DNA of 64,000 nucleotides. It comes from Epiperipatus broadwayi (lineage: Eukaryota; Onychophora; Udeonychophora; Euonychophora; Peripatidae). The notes under the pieces were generated by a model. It saw nothing but the letters and a program-made list of their open reading frames with translations. It ran no database searches and was not told where the DNA came from. A program made the translations under genes and the position numbers. The stretch's first letter is position 1, and each line of letters starts with the position of its first letter. The DNA lies in contig JAQFVV010000180.1 of assembly GCA_028023455.1 (NCBI GenBank), positions 620,001-684,000 of the forward strand. Direction: 5' to 3'. Positions 44,225 through 55,241 of the stretch are shown piece after piece.

Positions 44225-45300
44225 AGGTGCAAGGGATCGAACTCCTCAATGCTATTTGCACCAGTGTTTCCATTTGACATCAAGATCTTCCCCTGGTGTC
44301 TAGCTTAATTTCTAAACCTGTTACCTGGGTAAGAAGATTTTGCATGAATTCCTTTACCTTTATTTTTAACTGGGAATCCCTAACCCAATCTTTGATATTC
44401 ACAGCTATCTGTAATCATCATAGTGTTAAGTTGGGGTTCATTCTTCTGGTGTGGTATTTTGTTAACATAATTTGTTAATTGTTCTTCTCCCCCATGTCTA
44501 TTGCTGTTGAATGTGCTTAGCATCTCTGCCATTTGTTTGACAATCTCACATCCTGTGCCAATTAGCAAGTGTTCCACTGAGTTCAGAAAATTTTGAAGGA
44601 CTATCTTTATTTGTTTCTTTGTTGTTTGGCATGCCATAAGTGCTCTCAACTATGCCACCTTCTTCCTAAAGAATGGAACATAATACTCATCCTTACATTT
44701 TTCTTGCACCACCCTGTTCTTGACCCTCTCTTAGTAGTCATCATTCCAGTAATATTTGTTAACACTTGTCTGACAAAGTCATTTGGTTTTTTAAATAGGG
44801 ATGCTCACCATGCTTGTGCTGTGCCCTGTAAATGACTAGTAACCACAATCAACTTGACATCCTCAGGCATCATGTATCTCTCAAGACTATTTATGTGATC
44901 CACTGGTGATTCTCCACCATGCTCATAAAACATTATTTTTTAAAAAATAATTAATTGTGCTTGGCATGTTTTCTTTACTTTTTACTAGCTTCTCTGTCTC
45001 TGAACTTTCTCGTTTATCTGGTTTTACTTCTATCAGTTCTACATTCTGTACTTTCATCACTACCTTCTTGTCTATGATTTTTCCTAACTCCTTTCTCACT
45101 TCTTTAAATTCTGCCCTGAGCTCTTCTTTAAACTCACTTATTTTCTTTTTAGTTTCTTCCTTAAATTCTGTCATTAACTTTTTGAATATTTTTCTTATTA
45201 ATGGCTCCATGTCTTCTTTTATCTCTTCCTTTCTGTCTAATGGCATGGCCTTACTATCTTTACCATATGTTTCTATTATATCATCTTTATAACTTTTCTT
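44225..45300 (-). pseudogene. LTR-retrotransposon Gag relic with N-terminal coiled coil
   Basis: The minus-strand frame 45300-44923 is open and highly charged with heptad-like Lys/Glu/Phe spacing (FKEETKKKISEFKEELRAEF), predicting a coiled coil. A frame change near 44925 leads to a capsid-like block: HGGESPVDHINSLERYM, then VVTSHLQGTAQAW and a stop in place of the usual second Trp, then FVRQVLTNI. Further open stretches (44649-44380) cover the C-terminal side (LLIGTGCEIVKQMAEML). 'Hydrophobic-E-R-Y...L.G.A..WW' is the Ty3/gypsy-type gag core. Gag would form the particle shell. No zinc knuckle, protease or RT is seen, and at least one stop and two frame changes make it defective. Confidence 0.6.
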
Positions 45301-45650
45301 TCTCTATAACTCATATATATATATTTTGTAACGTTTATTTATATACGTTGCAAATATATTGGCATTTGGTAAAAGCTAAAAAAGTAAATTTAGATTTTTT
45401 TTTGATTAGTATAATTTTTGTTAAAATGTGCAATGAAAGTTAAAATTGTCATTCTTATTTTTTTTTATCTAATTGGAAATAAAAATTGGAAAGAATAAAT
45501 GACTTGCAGATTACTAATCCAGATAAATTAAAAGAAATCCAAAAGTGTAAGCTAAAAGAAAAATATTTTGGCTAATTAAAGATGGAAGAATAATGCTAAA
45601 AAAAATTAAGACTTTGTAATTTAAATTTAAGAGAGAGTGTACAAGATTAT

Positions 45651-46050
45651 TATCTTATATGCTGATAAAAAGACAAAAGAGTGTGCAGAAGTTTCATAAA
45701 CTGGATCGCGATATAAAAAAGAGAGGACAACTTCAATCGGGATCTTCTCTTTAACTTCTAGTTACTTCTCTGAAAGTTGGAGGTTTCCACGAGCATAACC
45801 TGTGGCAAGAAATATACTTCTACACAGGTATGCCCCTTGCTGTACCAAGCTGTCATGCAAACATGGAAATGGGACTTGTGAAGACTGCTTTTTGCAATAA
45901 AAGGGTCACTACAACTGTGCCTTTTCTCCAGCTATAGAATGGAAGAATAATGAAAGATGCCAGCAGGAGAGACCAATGGAAATTCTCATGATCTGGGATC
46001 CCATAAACCTACATGAACTTACCGGTAAGTTAAGAATAAATTTTCCTGAT
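45651..46050 (+). promoter_or_regulatory. LTR-like or promoter-like block
   Basis: TATAAAAAAGAG (about 45711) in a less A+T-rich patch, an AATAAA at about 45894 and a GGTAAG at about 46023 give the order of a U3-R-U5 or a promoter with a first exon. No matching second LTR was found. It points away from the minus-strand gag relic next to it, so ownership is unclear. Confidence 0.25.
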
Positions 46051-48819
46051 AGTGACTTAAAAGTTTGCAAACAATTATTTATCTAAGCTTAGACTACCAT
46101 CCTGATATAGACTTTTCGTATTCAAGGGACTTTCTAATAAAGAATTTTATACAAGATCTTGGGACATTATTAAATTGCTTAATCTAACTGTTTTTGTTAA
46201 TCGATTCATTATCTGGATTAGTGTGTGTGTACTTTCCTGTTTAGTTAATTCGTAATTTAACTTATAAATATTTTTAGTTTGTTAGAATAAAAGAGATTTT
46301 ACTTTTATCAACCTTTTCATTGTGCGTTATTAATAATAGTTATTATTTTTTTAGTATTAAATTTATTATTAGTTTAATAAGATTTAAAATGGAATTTACC
46401 TTGCCAATATGTTTAAACAAGCCCAGGAATAATAATCAAAAAGGAGAAAATAATTCTCGTTATGGCATGATGCAATACCGATTTGTTAAAAAACATTTTT
46501 TTCTTTTTAATTTGCGAGATGTTATGTGACGGTTTCAGCAAGTTCTTGTAGAACTCTGGTGCCTATCAAATAAATTAAAAGCTGATCTCATCGATAGCAT
46601 AATTCTCAACAATTACTAGGCCGAGTTGATCAGGAAATATAGCTGTGTTTTTAGGATAGAAATACAACATTCTTCTTTTTTGACATAGCTTGATCAACTT
46701 GTGCGCAGTTTATATTAGCGTGTAGAGGCCTAGCAAAATGGAAAACATTATAATATATATATATATTGTACCAAGATTGAATTGACACATAATAATTTAT
46801 CTAAAAAAAAATTATTAAAATAATCTTCCATAAAAGAAAAACGTAAAATTAAAAGTTGAAGAGTTTTATTACAGTTTGTTTTTGAAAAAAGTAAGAGTCA
46901 AATAGTTGTCTATCATTAGTTTTCAAAATAAAAGTTACAATTAATTAATTAGAAGGGGAGAGATATTTTTCGTTAGAAAAAGTCAAACTAAAAGTTTTAT
47001 AAAAAGGAAGTAAAGGGTTTATTATTATTAGTGAAATATAATTTAAAAAGTTTAAAAATATAAATCTCTTTTATTTAAATTAAAGAAAAAGGTCATTTTA
47101 AAACTAGTGTTGATTTTAAAATAAAAATTATATATATGTGCATGTGACGGTAAATAAATAATGTATGCATAATAAATATTAAAATGAAATAAATGAAAAT
47201 TATATTTAAAAAATTCAGCGATGGGCTACTAATTAAAAGTATAAAAACAACACATTTTCATGGCTACTACTAATTAAACAATCTTCAAAAACATGAGATT
47301 ATCAAAGGAATTTTGACACCAGATATTGCCGGAGGATATCAAAATGAAAAACACACTTCATGTATAAATAGACATTTTTTTTATCAGCAGCAGTGAGGAC
47401 AATCAGCTGAGTTAATTGCATCAGAGTTGCATTACAATTCAGTACAATCTATCAGTGAGTTATATCAGAATCAAGAATGCAGTGTTAAAACCTCAGAAAA
47501 CATACGTCTTTCTCCAGCCTGGAGTCCAGTAAAACAGCAAAATCTGCCCATGAGAATAATGTCAGCATAACAGCTTGAAGAATCTCCGTCAATATCTAAT
47601 CATCTCCAATTATAATCATGAATAATAATGAAACTCCTCAAGAAAATGTCCCAGCTAGCTGGAAATATTTGTAATGGAAGCAGCAACCAAGAAGAAAACA
47701 AAGTTCTAAATCTACATTCAAAATCCTAGGTAAAACATTTTCTTATATTCATTTCTAAAAGTAGCCATCACATTCATAAAAACTCAAGATTCTAATTATA
47801 TAAACTCTAGCACATAAAAAATGAACTATTAATTTGTGTGATCTAAATATATGTGTTTATATTCTTTAATGCTTTATTATATATGTGAGTGTATGAATTA
47901 ATATGTGCGTGATCATTATATTTAAAATACCAGTATTATGTTAGTAAATAAGATTTATAAAAATATTTAAAGTCAGAGTATAAATGTTAATCAAATAAAT
48001 TGTTTTTAAACTTAAGCCTTATTTTGTCGGTCAATTCTTTTACCAATTCTTTTTATCAATTCTTTTACCAATGTTTTATCAATTCTTTCACCACTAATTA
48101 AATAATATTTTGTTATTGAATTAAAAATAGACTGAGCTAGTTAGGGATTGTTTCGAGTGCTGGATTATGAGCCTATTGTCCGAACATGTTAGTCTTAGAT
48201 TAGCTGGCACCTGGGGTTTACTCCAAAACAAATAAAGTGTTTGGATAGTAGGGGTTTGAATCTAGCAGCCAAGGTGGGCCATGATCTGATCATGGGTATT
48301 GTTGATAGTTAAAGATATCAATATTTTCCACTTTGCTCAAACGTGCCAGTTCGTTCACGTAATATTTATAATTAAATAAGATTATAAATGTATTATAAAG
48401 AAGTTTGTAACCAGCCAAAACATTTGCAGTGTAAGTAAGATCTTCTGTGGATTGAACCTGGTACAATATATATATTACTTGGACATTTATTTTCTCTGAC
48501 ACAACTAATATTTTCTTTTCTTATTCATTTTATTTCAGTATTATGTTTGCCGACATCTCTTCCCCTGTTGTTGGTTTTCTTTCTAGCTTCTTTATTTCCC
48601 ATTTGTTTGCCTACTCTTTTACCCCTTGACTACATAGCAATTTCTTTTAATTTTACACTATATGATCCTATTCTAAGATTTTAACAAAACAACTTTTGTA
48701 TTATATTTTAAAATTTATTATTTCTAAATTCCTTCTCTTACTCTCAGATTGTGAATTTCAAGCCTCACATCTGGACTGCCATTGTACTATTTATTGGTAT
48801 GATCTATATACTTTAATTA
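46051..48819. other. Intergenic DNA with a second promoter-like patch
   Basis: TATAAATAGAC at 47363 is followed by a less A+T-rich 300-bp stretch with stops in all frames. A short imperfect repeat of 'caattctttta' occurs at 48030-48090. No gene recognised. Confidence 0.35.
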
Positions 48820-49985
48820 ATGAGTATTTGTTGACCAAGTTACATATGCATCTGATAATGTATTCATTTGAATATATTCTCACAAATGCAACTATTTTTT
48901 CTGGTCAAAAAACCCAATTTATTATAGTTAAGTTTAATAATAGTCAGAGAAGAACCACCTTTCATTTGTTTATTAGGTGCCAGGATTCTATACGTGAAAC
49001 CATTGTCTCTCCCTCCTATCTGTAATAATCACTATTGCATGAGAATTTACTGCTCTCTGGAGGATTGTAATTTGTGATATTTCATTGGCATTTATAATTG
49101 GTAAAATTATACAGACAGCTAATAACACTATAATAATAAATTTAAATCAACAACAGTGTAAATTAATTTCTATGATTTATTAATTTTATAATTTTTACAA
49201 ATGTTTATTATTAATAATAAAAGAATAAATATTGTAAGTCAATTCTTGCTGTTCTTGGAAGTTATCTTGATTCAGTTTTTTTTAGTCAGTTTTATTACAG
49301 CATTTTAACAGTACTTTTAATTTTTTGGATGTGATCACATATAACACATGAAAGTTTCTTACTGGTAAGTTTCAACTGTTTAATTCAATCATTGTGTGAA
49401 TTACCATGCATAGTTTTGTTTTTAATAAGATCATGTTCAGTTAGGTGGTAGGATTCAATCATGGCATTACTGCAATTCCAGGAAGGAAGGTTCAGTGAAT
49501 GAATTATTCTCTACTCACACATTTGATAACAATGAAATCCTCTGGTGAGAATATAAAGTGGGATCTTGTAGTGGCTCCATAGAAAAAAATCAATTTATTG
49601 CAAATTGCTATCTGGTGCCACACAGAACATGAGGAAAAAGATCCTGCTCAGTGATTTTCCTTTTATACCCGTCCTGATTTGAGTCCACTACACACATCCT
49701 GTTTACAACCTTTTCTTTTTGTTCCCATTTTAATTTTGACCAATTTTTACATTTTTTTTATTATTTTTGCTTTCAAAGTTATCTCCCCCCCCCTTTCAGT
49801 GGCCATCTTTAATTAACAGCACAAGAATGCTGCCATTTTAATTTAAGTAATTATAATTCAAAATAAACCAAATAGGATTTATAAAAATACCTACTTTATC
49901 TTTCTCAGAAATGTAATATTTTAACTCTAAAATGCCAATGTCGACTCTACCACAAATATGGTACAATATGCAAAATATAATAGAC
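48820..49985 (+). repeat. Repeat family D, copy 2
   Basis: Direct repeat of 42300-43580 with the same landmarks in the same order and orientation, and scattered substitutions and indels. No conserved ORF is shared, which argues that the unit itself is non-coding. Confidence 0.7.
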
Positions 49986-52544
49986 CTTATAAATTACCTT
50001 ATAGGGAAGTGAATTCCTATAGATCTAAAACCTTACAAATATGGAAATAAATTCCTAAGAGAGTAATTAATTGTATATTTAAAAAGCTAAGGAATTTCAT
50101 TGTATGATAACAAACTTTAAATAATATGAACTGATTAAAGCCAACGAATTTACTCCAGTAAAGATAAGAAAAACAAAAGAAGAGATGATATAAAAAACTA
50201 AAGAAAAAGGACTACTCACTTTTTCTGTGGTAGTGAAGATCACCATTAGAAAACTTTATTCCCAGGATCTCAGCTCCTGTAGATCACTAAGCCAGCTAGT
50301 GCTTTTAACAGGTCATCTCAGTCTTATTATTATATTGAAATGAGGCTCATCAAGGGTTGTATTATACAGACTATAGATGGTAATGAAGCTAAAGTGGATA
50401 ATAGCTTATCTAAATATTATCAACATTATTTGCTATTCCGTAATTAATCTGAATTAAGCTCACTCAAATGCAAACTTTATATTAGTGTTAAAGATTCATA
50501 TAATAATTGTTTTTCCAAATTGTTAATAAATTATTATTGGTAAATATATGTGCTGTTATTCTGTTGAGGTTTATTGTATATTTGTTTTCTAGTTGCCCAG
50601 TCATAGCTGGGGAAACAGCATAATATATATCTATATTGTCAAATTTTATTTATAAAAATATATAAAAAATAACCTTACTTTTTGGATGTATGTTTTTTTT
50701 CGTTTGACACATTTAAATGATAAAAGCAAATAAACATCTGGAGTTAGTTTGCCTTAAAATAAATTATAATCCATGCTGGTACTTCTATTCTTTTTTTGAT
50801 GATTCAGACTTGAGGTTTCAATATCCTCTTAATGTGCAAAAAACTTCAAAGAACAGCTTTGGATGGTAAAAGGATTTTATTTAGACATCTTCACAGAATC
50901 TTTTCAATAGTTGGGTGTTTTTAACAAGCAGTGAGGAACAGGAATCACATGATGAGAGAGGGTCAGTGTATTCTGGAAACTCATCCCTTTTATATGTTTT
51001 TTTTATCAACTTAATTATCAGCAAACTGCCTGAGTAATACTTCACCTATTTATAAAGTTTAGTCCTTGGGGTTGGTCGCTGTATGCAATGATTTATTATA
51101 TTTATATAGATAGGTCCATTACTAATTCTAGGGTTTTTAGGGCTGTGCTTTCACTTAAATTTTTTTAAAGAAGCATATACGTTTTAAGAGATAAATTCTT
51201 AAACATGACCTGTCTTCTCACTGGAAAAATATCTATGAACTCCCAAAAGATAACTCTGCTTTGACTAGAAACTCTTCAAAAAGCAATCCACTTTATTTTT
51301 TAAAATCCTATTTTTAATAGCTACATGAAAAAAAGAAGAGACACTTGACCTGTTTTTCTTTATGCTTTTCTTTTTTCAATTTAATTACCAGGTAAGTTTT
51401 TAAATAATAGAGTGGCTAAAATGTTACAGGAAATAAATTATCAAACCAATATCTTCAAAATCATTAATTTTATAAGCGAAATTCAAAATTTCTTTCAAAC
51501 AAAAAAGAAAAAAAAATTCTTAGCACTTTTACTTTCCAAATGTTTTATTCAAATCCTGTCATTATCTGATAATACATTGCACAATAACTTATAATCACTA
51601 CGTGTATGTATACATATATAAGTCTACAGACATTTTTTTAATTTTCATTTTTTATTTTGGATTTTTTATTTCTAATAAAAATAAATCCATAGATACTTAT
51701 AAATGCAGTTTTATGGAAAGGGCAAAATAGTATAAATTTATGATGGGGTTTAATAGCCATCATTCTTCATCACAATACCATTTCCTTTAATAATGCACTG
51801 AAGGGTGTGTAACCATTTTTATAGCTCATCATTTATTAATGAATTTTATCTTTCAATACAATTCTCATGACCCCATCTATTTATTTCACTTACGATGGAA
51901 TCAGAATTATCTTAATTAATATTAGATGGTACTCACATATTAGACCTGCAATATATTAGATCTGCTACACCTTTTCACATTCATATCAATCGACTGATAC
52001 CTTTCTAATCTTGTGATCTGACCAAATAATGTGTATATTGGAACTTGTACAAGCTTAAAATGGACTATGTGTACATGATATTTTCGCAAAATTTACAAAG
52101 TTATTGACAGTCTGAATGCATATGTAAAAAGGCATAGCAGCTGTAATACATGGCACTAATTGCACCAGACTAAATCTTCAAAAGTACATTTTTATCAATA
52201 CTAAAAATATAAATTTCACACAAAAAATATTAAATTTGACATGGCATTATGCAATTCCCAAATGTTACTTTAAATGTGGTATTAAGTCTGTCATGAAATT
52301 ACAAAACAATCATTAAAGAAAAATTAGCAAAAAAATAATAATACTATAGTATTATTACATCTATATCTAAAATGGTATTATCATGTCTAAATATTATATC
52401 TAAAATATGATGTCTATATCTGGAATGAAATTACAAAATGCTTAAAATGAAAACATATTTACTGAGTAATAAATATATAACAGGAATTGTCACAATTATG
52501 AAAAAATCATTTGTTCTACTTTATTTTAAAGTGGATAAAATTTT
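49986..52544. other. Intergenic DNA, nothing firmly recognised
   Basis: A short open + strand stretch at about 50340-50450 (IKGCIIQTIDGNEAKVDN) might be a LINE linker remnant, but is too short to call. Otherwise A+T-rich without features. Confidence 0.4.
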
Positions 52545-53060
52545 GTTCCAAAATAGAGGCTTAAAATAATTTTTTTTGCAAAACATGTGATTCACATGAA
52601 AATGGTTGTAATTGGCAGCTCATAATTCAGTAGTTTTATATGTTTTCCAACAGTCCAAATAAATTGATTCCTCTTTCACATTTTGTTTGATGGCTTCCAT
52701 CAGAGTTGTCACTATTCTATTAAGAATTCTCATGATGAAACAATTGTCAGTCTCCCTGCACAAGCTATCAAACATCCACTGTTCTGTAAGAATTTGTCCC
52801 ACTTGGTTTTTTTCTTTTTGTGTAAATGGTTTCTCAATTTCAACAATTTTGTTAGGGTCTCCAATTTTATATTTTTCTCACCCTATCATCACAGTAGCAC
52901 AAACTTCCCACATATAATTATTTTAGTCTTACAGTTTTGTCTGCTAAACCAAGCTATGTTTTCCTCCATTCTATGGATATTCATTTTCAAGCCCAGCCAT
53001 AAATAAATTGGATCACCATCAAAAATGGAATTCTGAAACCCTCCACCATGTTCCCTTACA
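52545..53060 (-). pseudogene. Merlin-type (IS1016/ISXO2-like) DNA transposase relic
   Basis: Minus-strand translation gives, in order: VWEVCATVMIG, a stop, then KIGDPNKIVEIEK, KNQVGQILTEQWMFDSLCRE, TDNCFIMRILNRIVTTLMEA, and YLDCWKTYKTTEL. After a frame change comes AANYNHFHVNHMF. This is the block order of Merlin transposases: the KIGGPNKIVEIDES block with the first catalytic Asp, the CRET and DRS-like strands, the SDCWKAY block with the second Asp, and the GYxHxxVNH block. The first catalytic Asp position is Glu here (VEIEK). The open part is 52802-52620, with a further in-frame run upstream. The last acidic residue and C terminus are not seen. Stops, a frame change and the altered active site mean it is inactive. 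Terminal inverted repeats were not found. Confidence 0.75.
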
Positions 53061-53940
53061 ATGGACTATTTTATTATTTCATCCTCAAATATTACAATGC
53101 CTTTGCTTGTCCAAAGTGTATATTTACTCAACCAAATTGATATCTATAGTAGGTAAACTCCAAACATTCATCATTCTGTAGTTTAAAAAAAAATTGTAGT
53201 ATTAATCAGAAAATGAAAAAATAAATCAGCACTGAAGTAAAAAAAAAACACTTTGAGAAGAACTTGTCTAAATCAAATATGGACAATAAATGAAAGTTTA
53301 CATTTATCACCTAACACAAGATTGGATGAGATCACATGGTTTATTTGACAGAATCACAAGATTAGACATTTATCACAAATATGAAAAGGCATAGTATTAC
53401 TGAAATTTAACTACTTTTTTAAAAATTTTCCTGTAAGTTATATCACAATCAATCGTGAGACCACTGTTTTAGAAAGATTAAAAGCTATCATTGGAATATC
53501 AGGAATACCTGTCTCCACATCCTCACATTAGATGTAATCCTTGCTCATGGATAATCTGAGATAGTGAATTAACTTAAGCATCAAAACCCTTTTGCCCTGC
53601 CAATCTTTGTGGTTATTAAATGAGTGTGAGATGATAGTTTAAGACAAAATGGATTTTGTTCACTTTAGATATGAGTAAAGAATATGAATGAAGAGAATTA
53701 GCACAAAACATGCAACAACACCACAGAATATCTTGACAAAAGAATCTTAAACCAACTACAGGAATCTCATTTATTTCTAATAATAGAAAAGTACAACACA
53801 GCCTTACTTTGCTAAATATTCAGAAAAGTCAAACTTATTTCATTGCTTATATTATATATATGGATTAGCATATATCTAATAAATCATCATACCTCTTAGT
53901 GCTTTCCTGAAGGTTTGTGCTGATTGGTGTTTTAGTTGTA
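53061..53940. other. Intergenic DNA, nothing recognised
   Basis: Could include the decayed 5' end of the Merlin element, but no motif or inverted terminus was seen. Confidence 0.4.
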
Positions 53941-54345
53941 TTTATATATTGGACTATTTCGATCATCTAATATGAGTATTGAATGTATTTAAAAAAAATT
54001 AACTTTATTTAAATATTCCAAATTCATTCAACTGTTGGTAATAGCACATATGTCAGTATATGCAAAATGTTTCAAGAGATAATTTCCCCTCTTCTGCCTG
54101 ACCAATGACAGTACTAGCATAGGAATTGAACTTGGACCCTTAGCTACTTGAGTATTGAATTTTAAGGTAATTCTCTAACCAACAGTCATTCTGTCAAAGG
54201 CAATCGACAGTCAGTAGAAATTTTATATACTTATCTATGAGATTTCTCCATTTTTTCCTAAGAGCAAAGTTGATTAGTGTTTCCATACATTATGTATAGT
54301 CACCTTATATTGACTTATGGGATTGTTTGCCATTACCAGGTGAAT
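53941..54345. repeat. Left arm of an inverted repeat flanking a Penelope-like fragment
   Basis: Reverse complement of 54811-55241. Shared words include TATTGGACTA, TTTATTTAAATATTCCAAAT, AGTATTGAATTTTAAGGTAA, CAGTCAGTAGAAATTT, ACTTATCTATGAGATT and ACATTATGTATA. Arms are roughly 80 per cent identical by eye, with indels. Interpreted as an inverted pseudo-LTR. Confidence 0.8.
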
Positions 54346-54863
54346 AGCTTCTTTAATTTTTTTTTTGCACCTTTTCTTCTTCATCCAATGTTTATATTTT
54401 CCCAATTGAACATATATTCATTGGTACATACATGGTCTGCTACTTTAGTCACATCTGTTTTCTCTCTTTTAATTATCAGTTTGTGTTCTTGAAAGAACTT
54501 TTCAATCAGATGACTGGTCTCACCAATGTATGTTATTCCACATTCACATGGTATTTCATAGATGCAGTTTTTTCTTTTCAGCATTTCAAGCTTAAGTTTT
54601 GTAGATGTTAAAATTCCTCATAATGTGGTATGGCACTGGAAAGCTGTATTAACGTTATACTGATAGCAGATTTTCCTTAATTTGTCTGCTATTTTTGGTA
54701 TATATGGGTGCACTACAGTAAGAATAATTGTTTTTTCTCTTGTTTTTTTTTGATGTCTATTTACAGTTTTCTTAATAACAATTGATGGATAGCCAATTTT
54801 TATAAGTTTGCTCACATGATAATGGTAAATAATCCCATAAGTCAACCTAGTGTGATTATACAT
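54346..54863 (-). pseudogene. Penelope-like element: end of RT connector and GIY-YIG endonuclease
   Basis: On the minus strand, 54863-54618 encodes KLIKIGYPSIVIKKTVNRHQ, then LTVVHPYIPKIADKLRKICY and NVNTAFQCHTTL, the thumb/connector end of Penelope-like RTs. After a stop or frame change, 54584-54381 encodes KLEMLKRKNCIYEIPC, then CGITYIGETSHLIEKFFQEH and VADHVCTNEY: a good GIY-YIG domain with IYEI and YIGET. The usual catalytic Arg position after the LIEK block is Phe (KFFQEH instead of KRFQEH). The RT core is missing. The coding fragment fills almost exactly the gap between the two inverted arms (54346-54810). Confidence 0.75.
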
Positions 54864-55241
54864 AATGTATGGCTATTAATCAACTTTGTTCTTAGGAAAA
54901 ATGAAGAAATTAGGAGGAATCTCATAGATAAGTATGTGAAATTTCTACTGACTGTTAGTTACCTTTGGAAAAATGACTCAGTTGGTTAGTGTTACCTTAA
55001 AATTCAATACTCAAGAATCTAAAGATCCAGGTTGAATTCTATTGCTAGTATTATTACTCATCAGGCCAGTAACACCTGAAAAAGAGGAGAAAATAATACC
55101 TCTCAAAATGTTGTGCATATATTAACCTGTGTGCTATTACTAACAGTTGAATGTATTTGGAATATTTAAATAAAGTTAAATTTTTCTATAGCCATTCAAT
55201 ACTCTTATTAGATGATGGAAGTAGTCCAATACATAAATACC
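54811..55241. repeat. Right arm of the inverted repeat
   Basis: Reverse complement of 53941-54345; see that entry. Its minus strand contains CTGATGAG at about 55060, the first core box of hammerhead ribozymes, but the matching GAAAC box is not clear and the left arm lacks it. Confidence 0.8.

Noticed and set aside
44957-45292. 111-residue + strand ORF rich in Leu/Ser/Phe
   Set aside because: It is the antisense of the charged coiled-coil gag frame; Leu/Ser/Phe-rich sequence is what Lys/Glu/Arg codons give when read backwards.
52683-53006. 107- and 76-residue + strand ORFs
   Set aside because: Antisense to the Merlin transposase relic.
55049-55080. Hammerhead ribozyme suggested by CTGATGAG on the minus strand of the right inverted arm
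   Set aside because: No GAAAC box at the proper distance after a stem, and the left arm lacks the motif.
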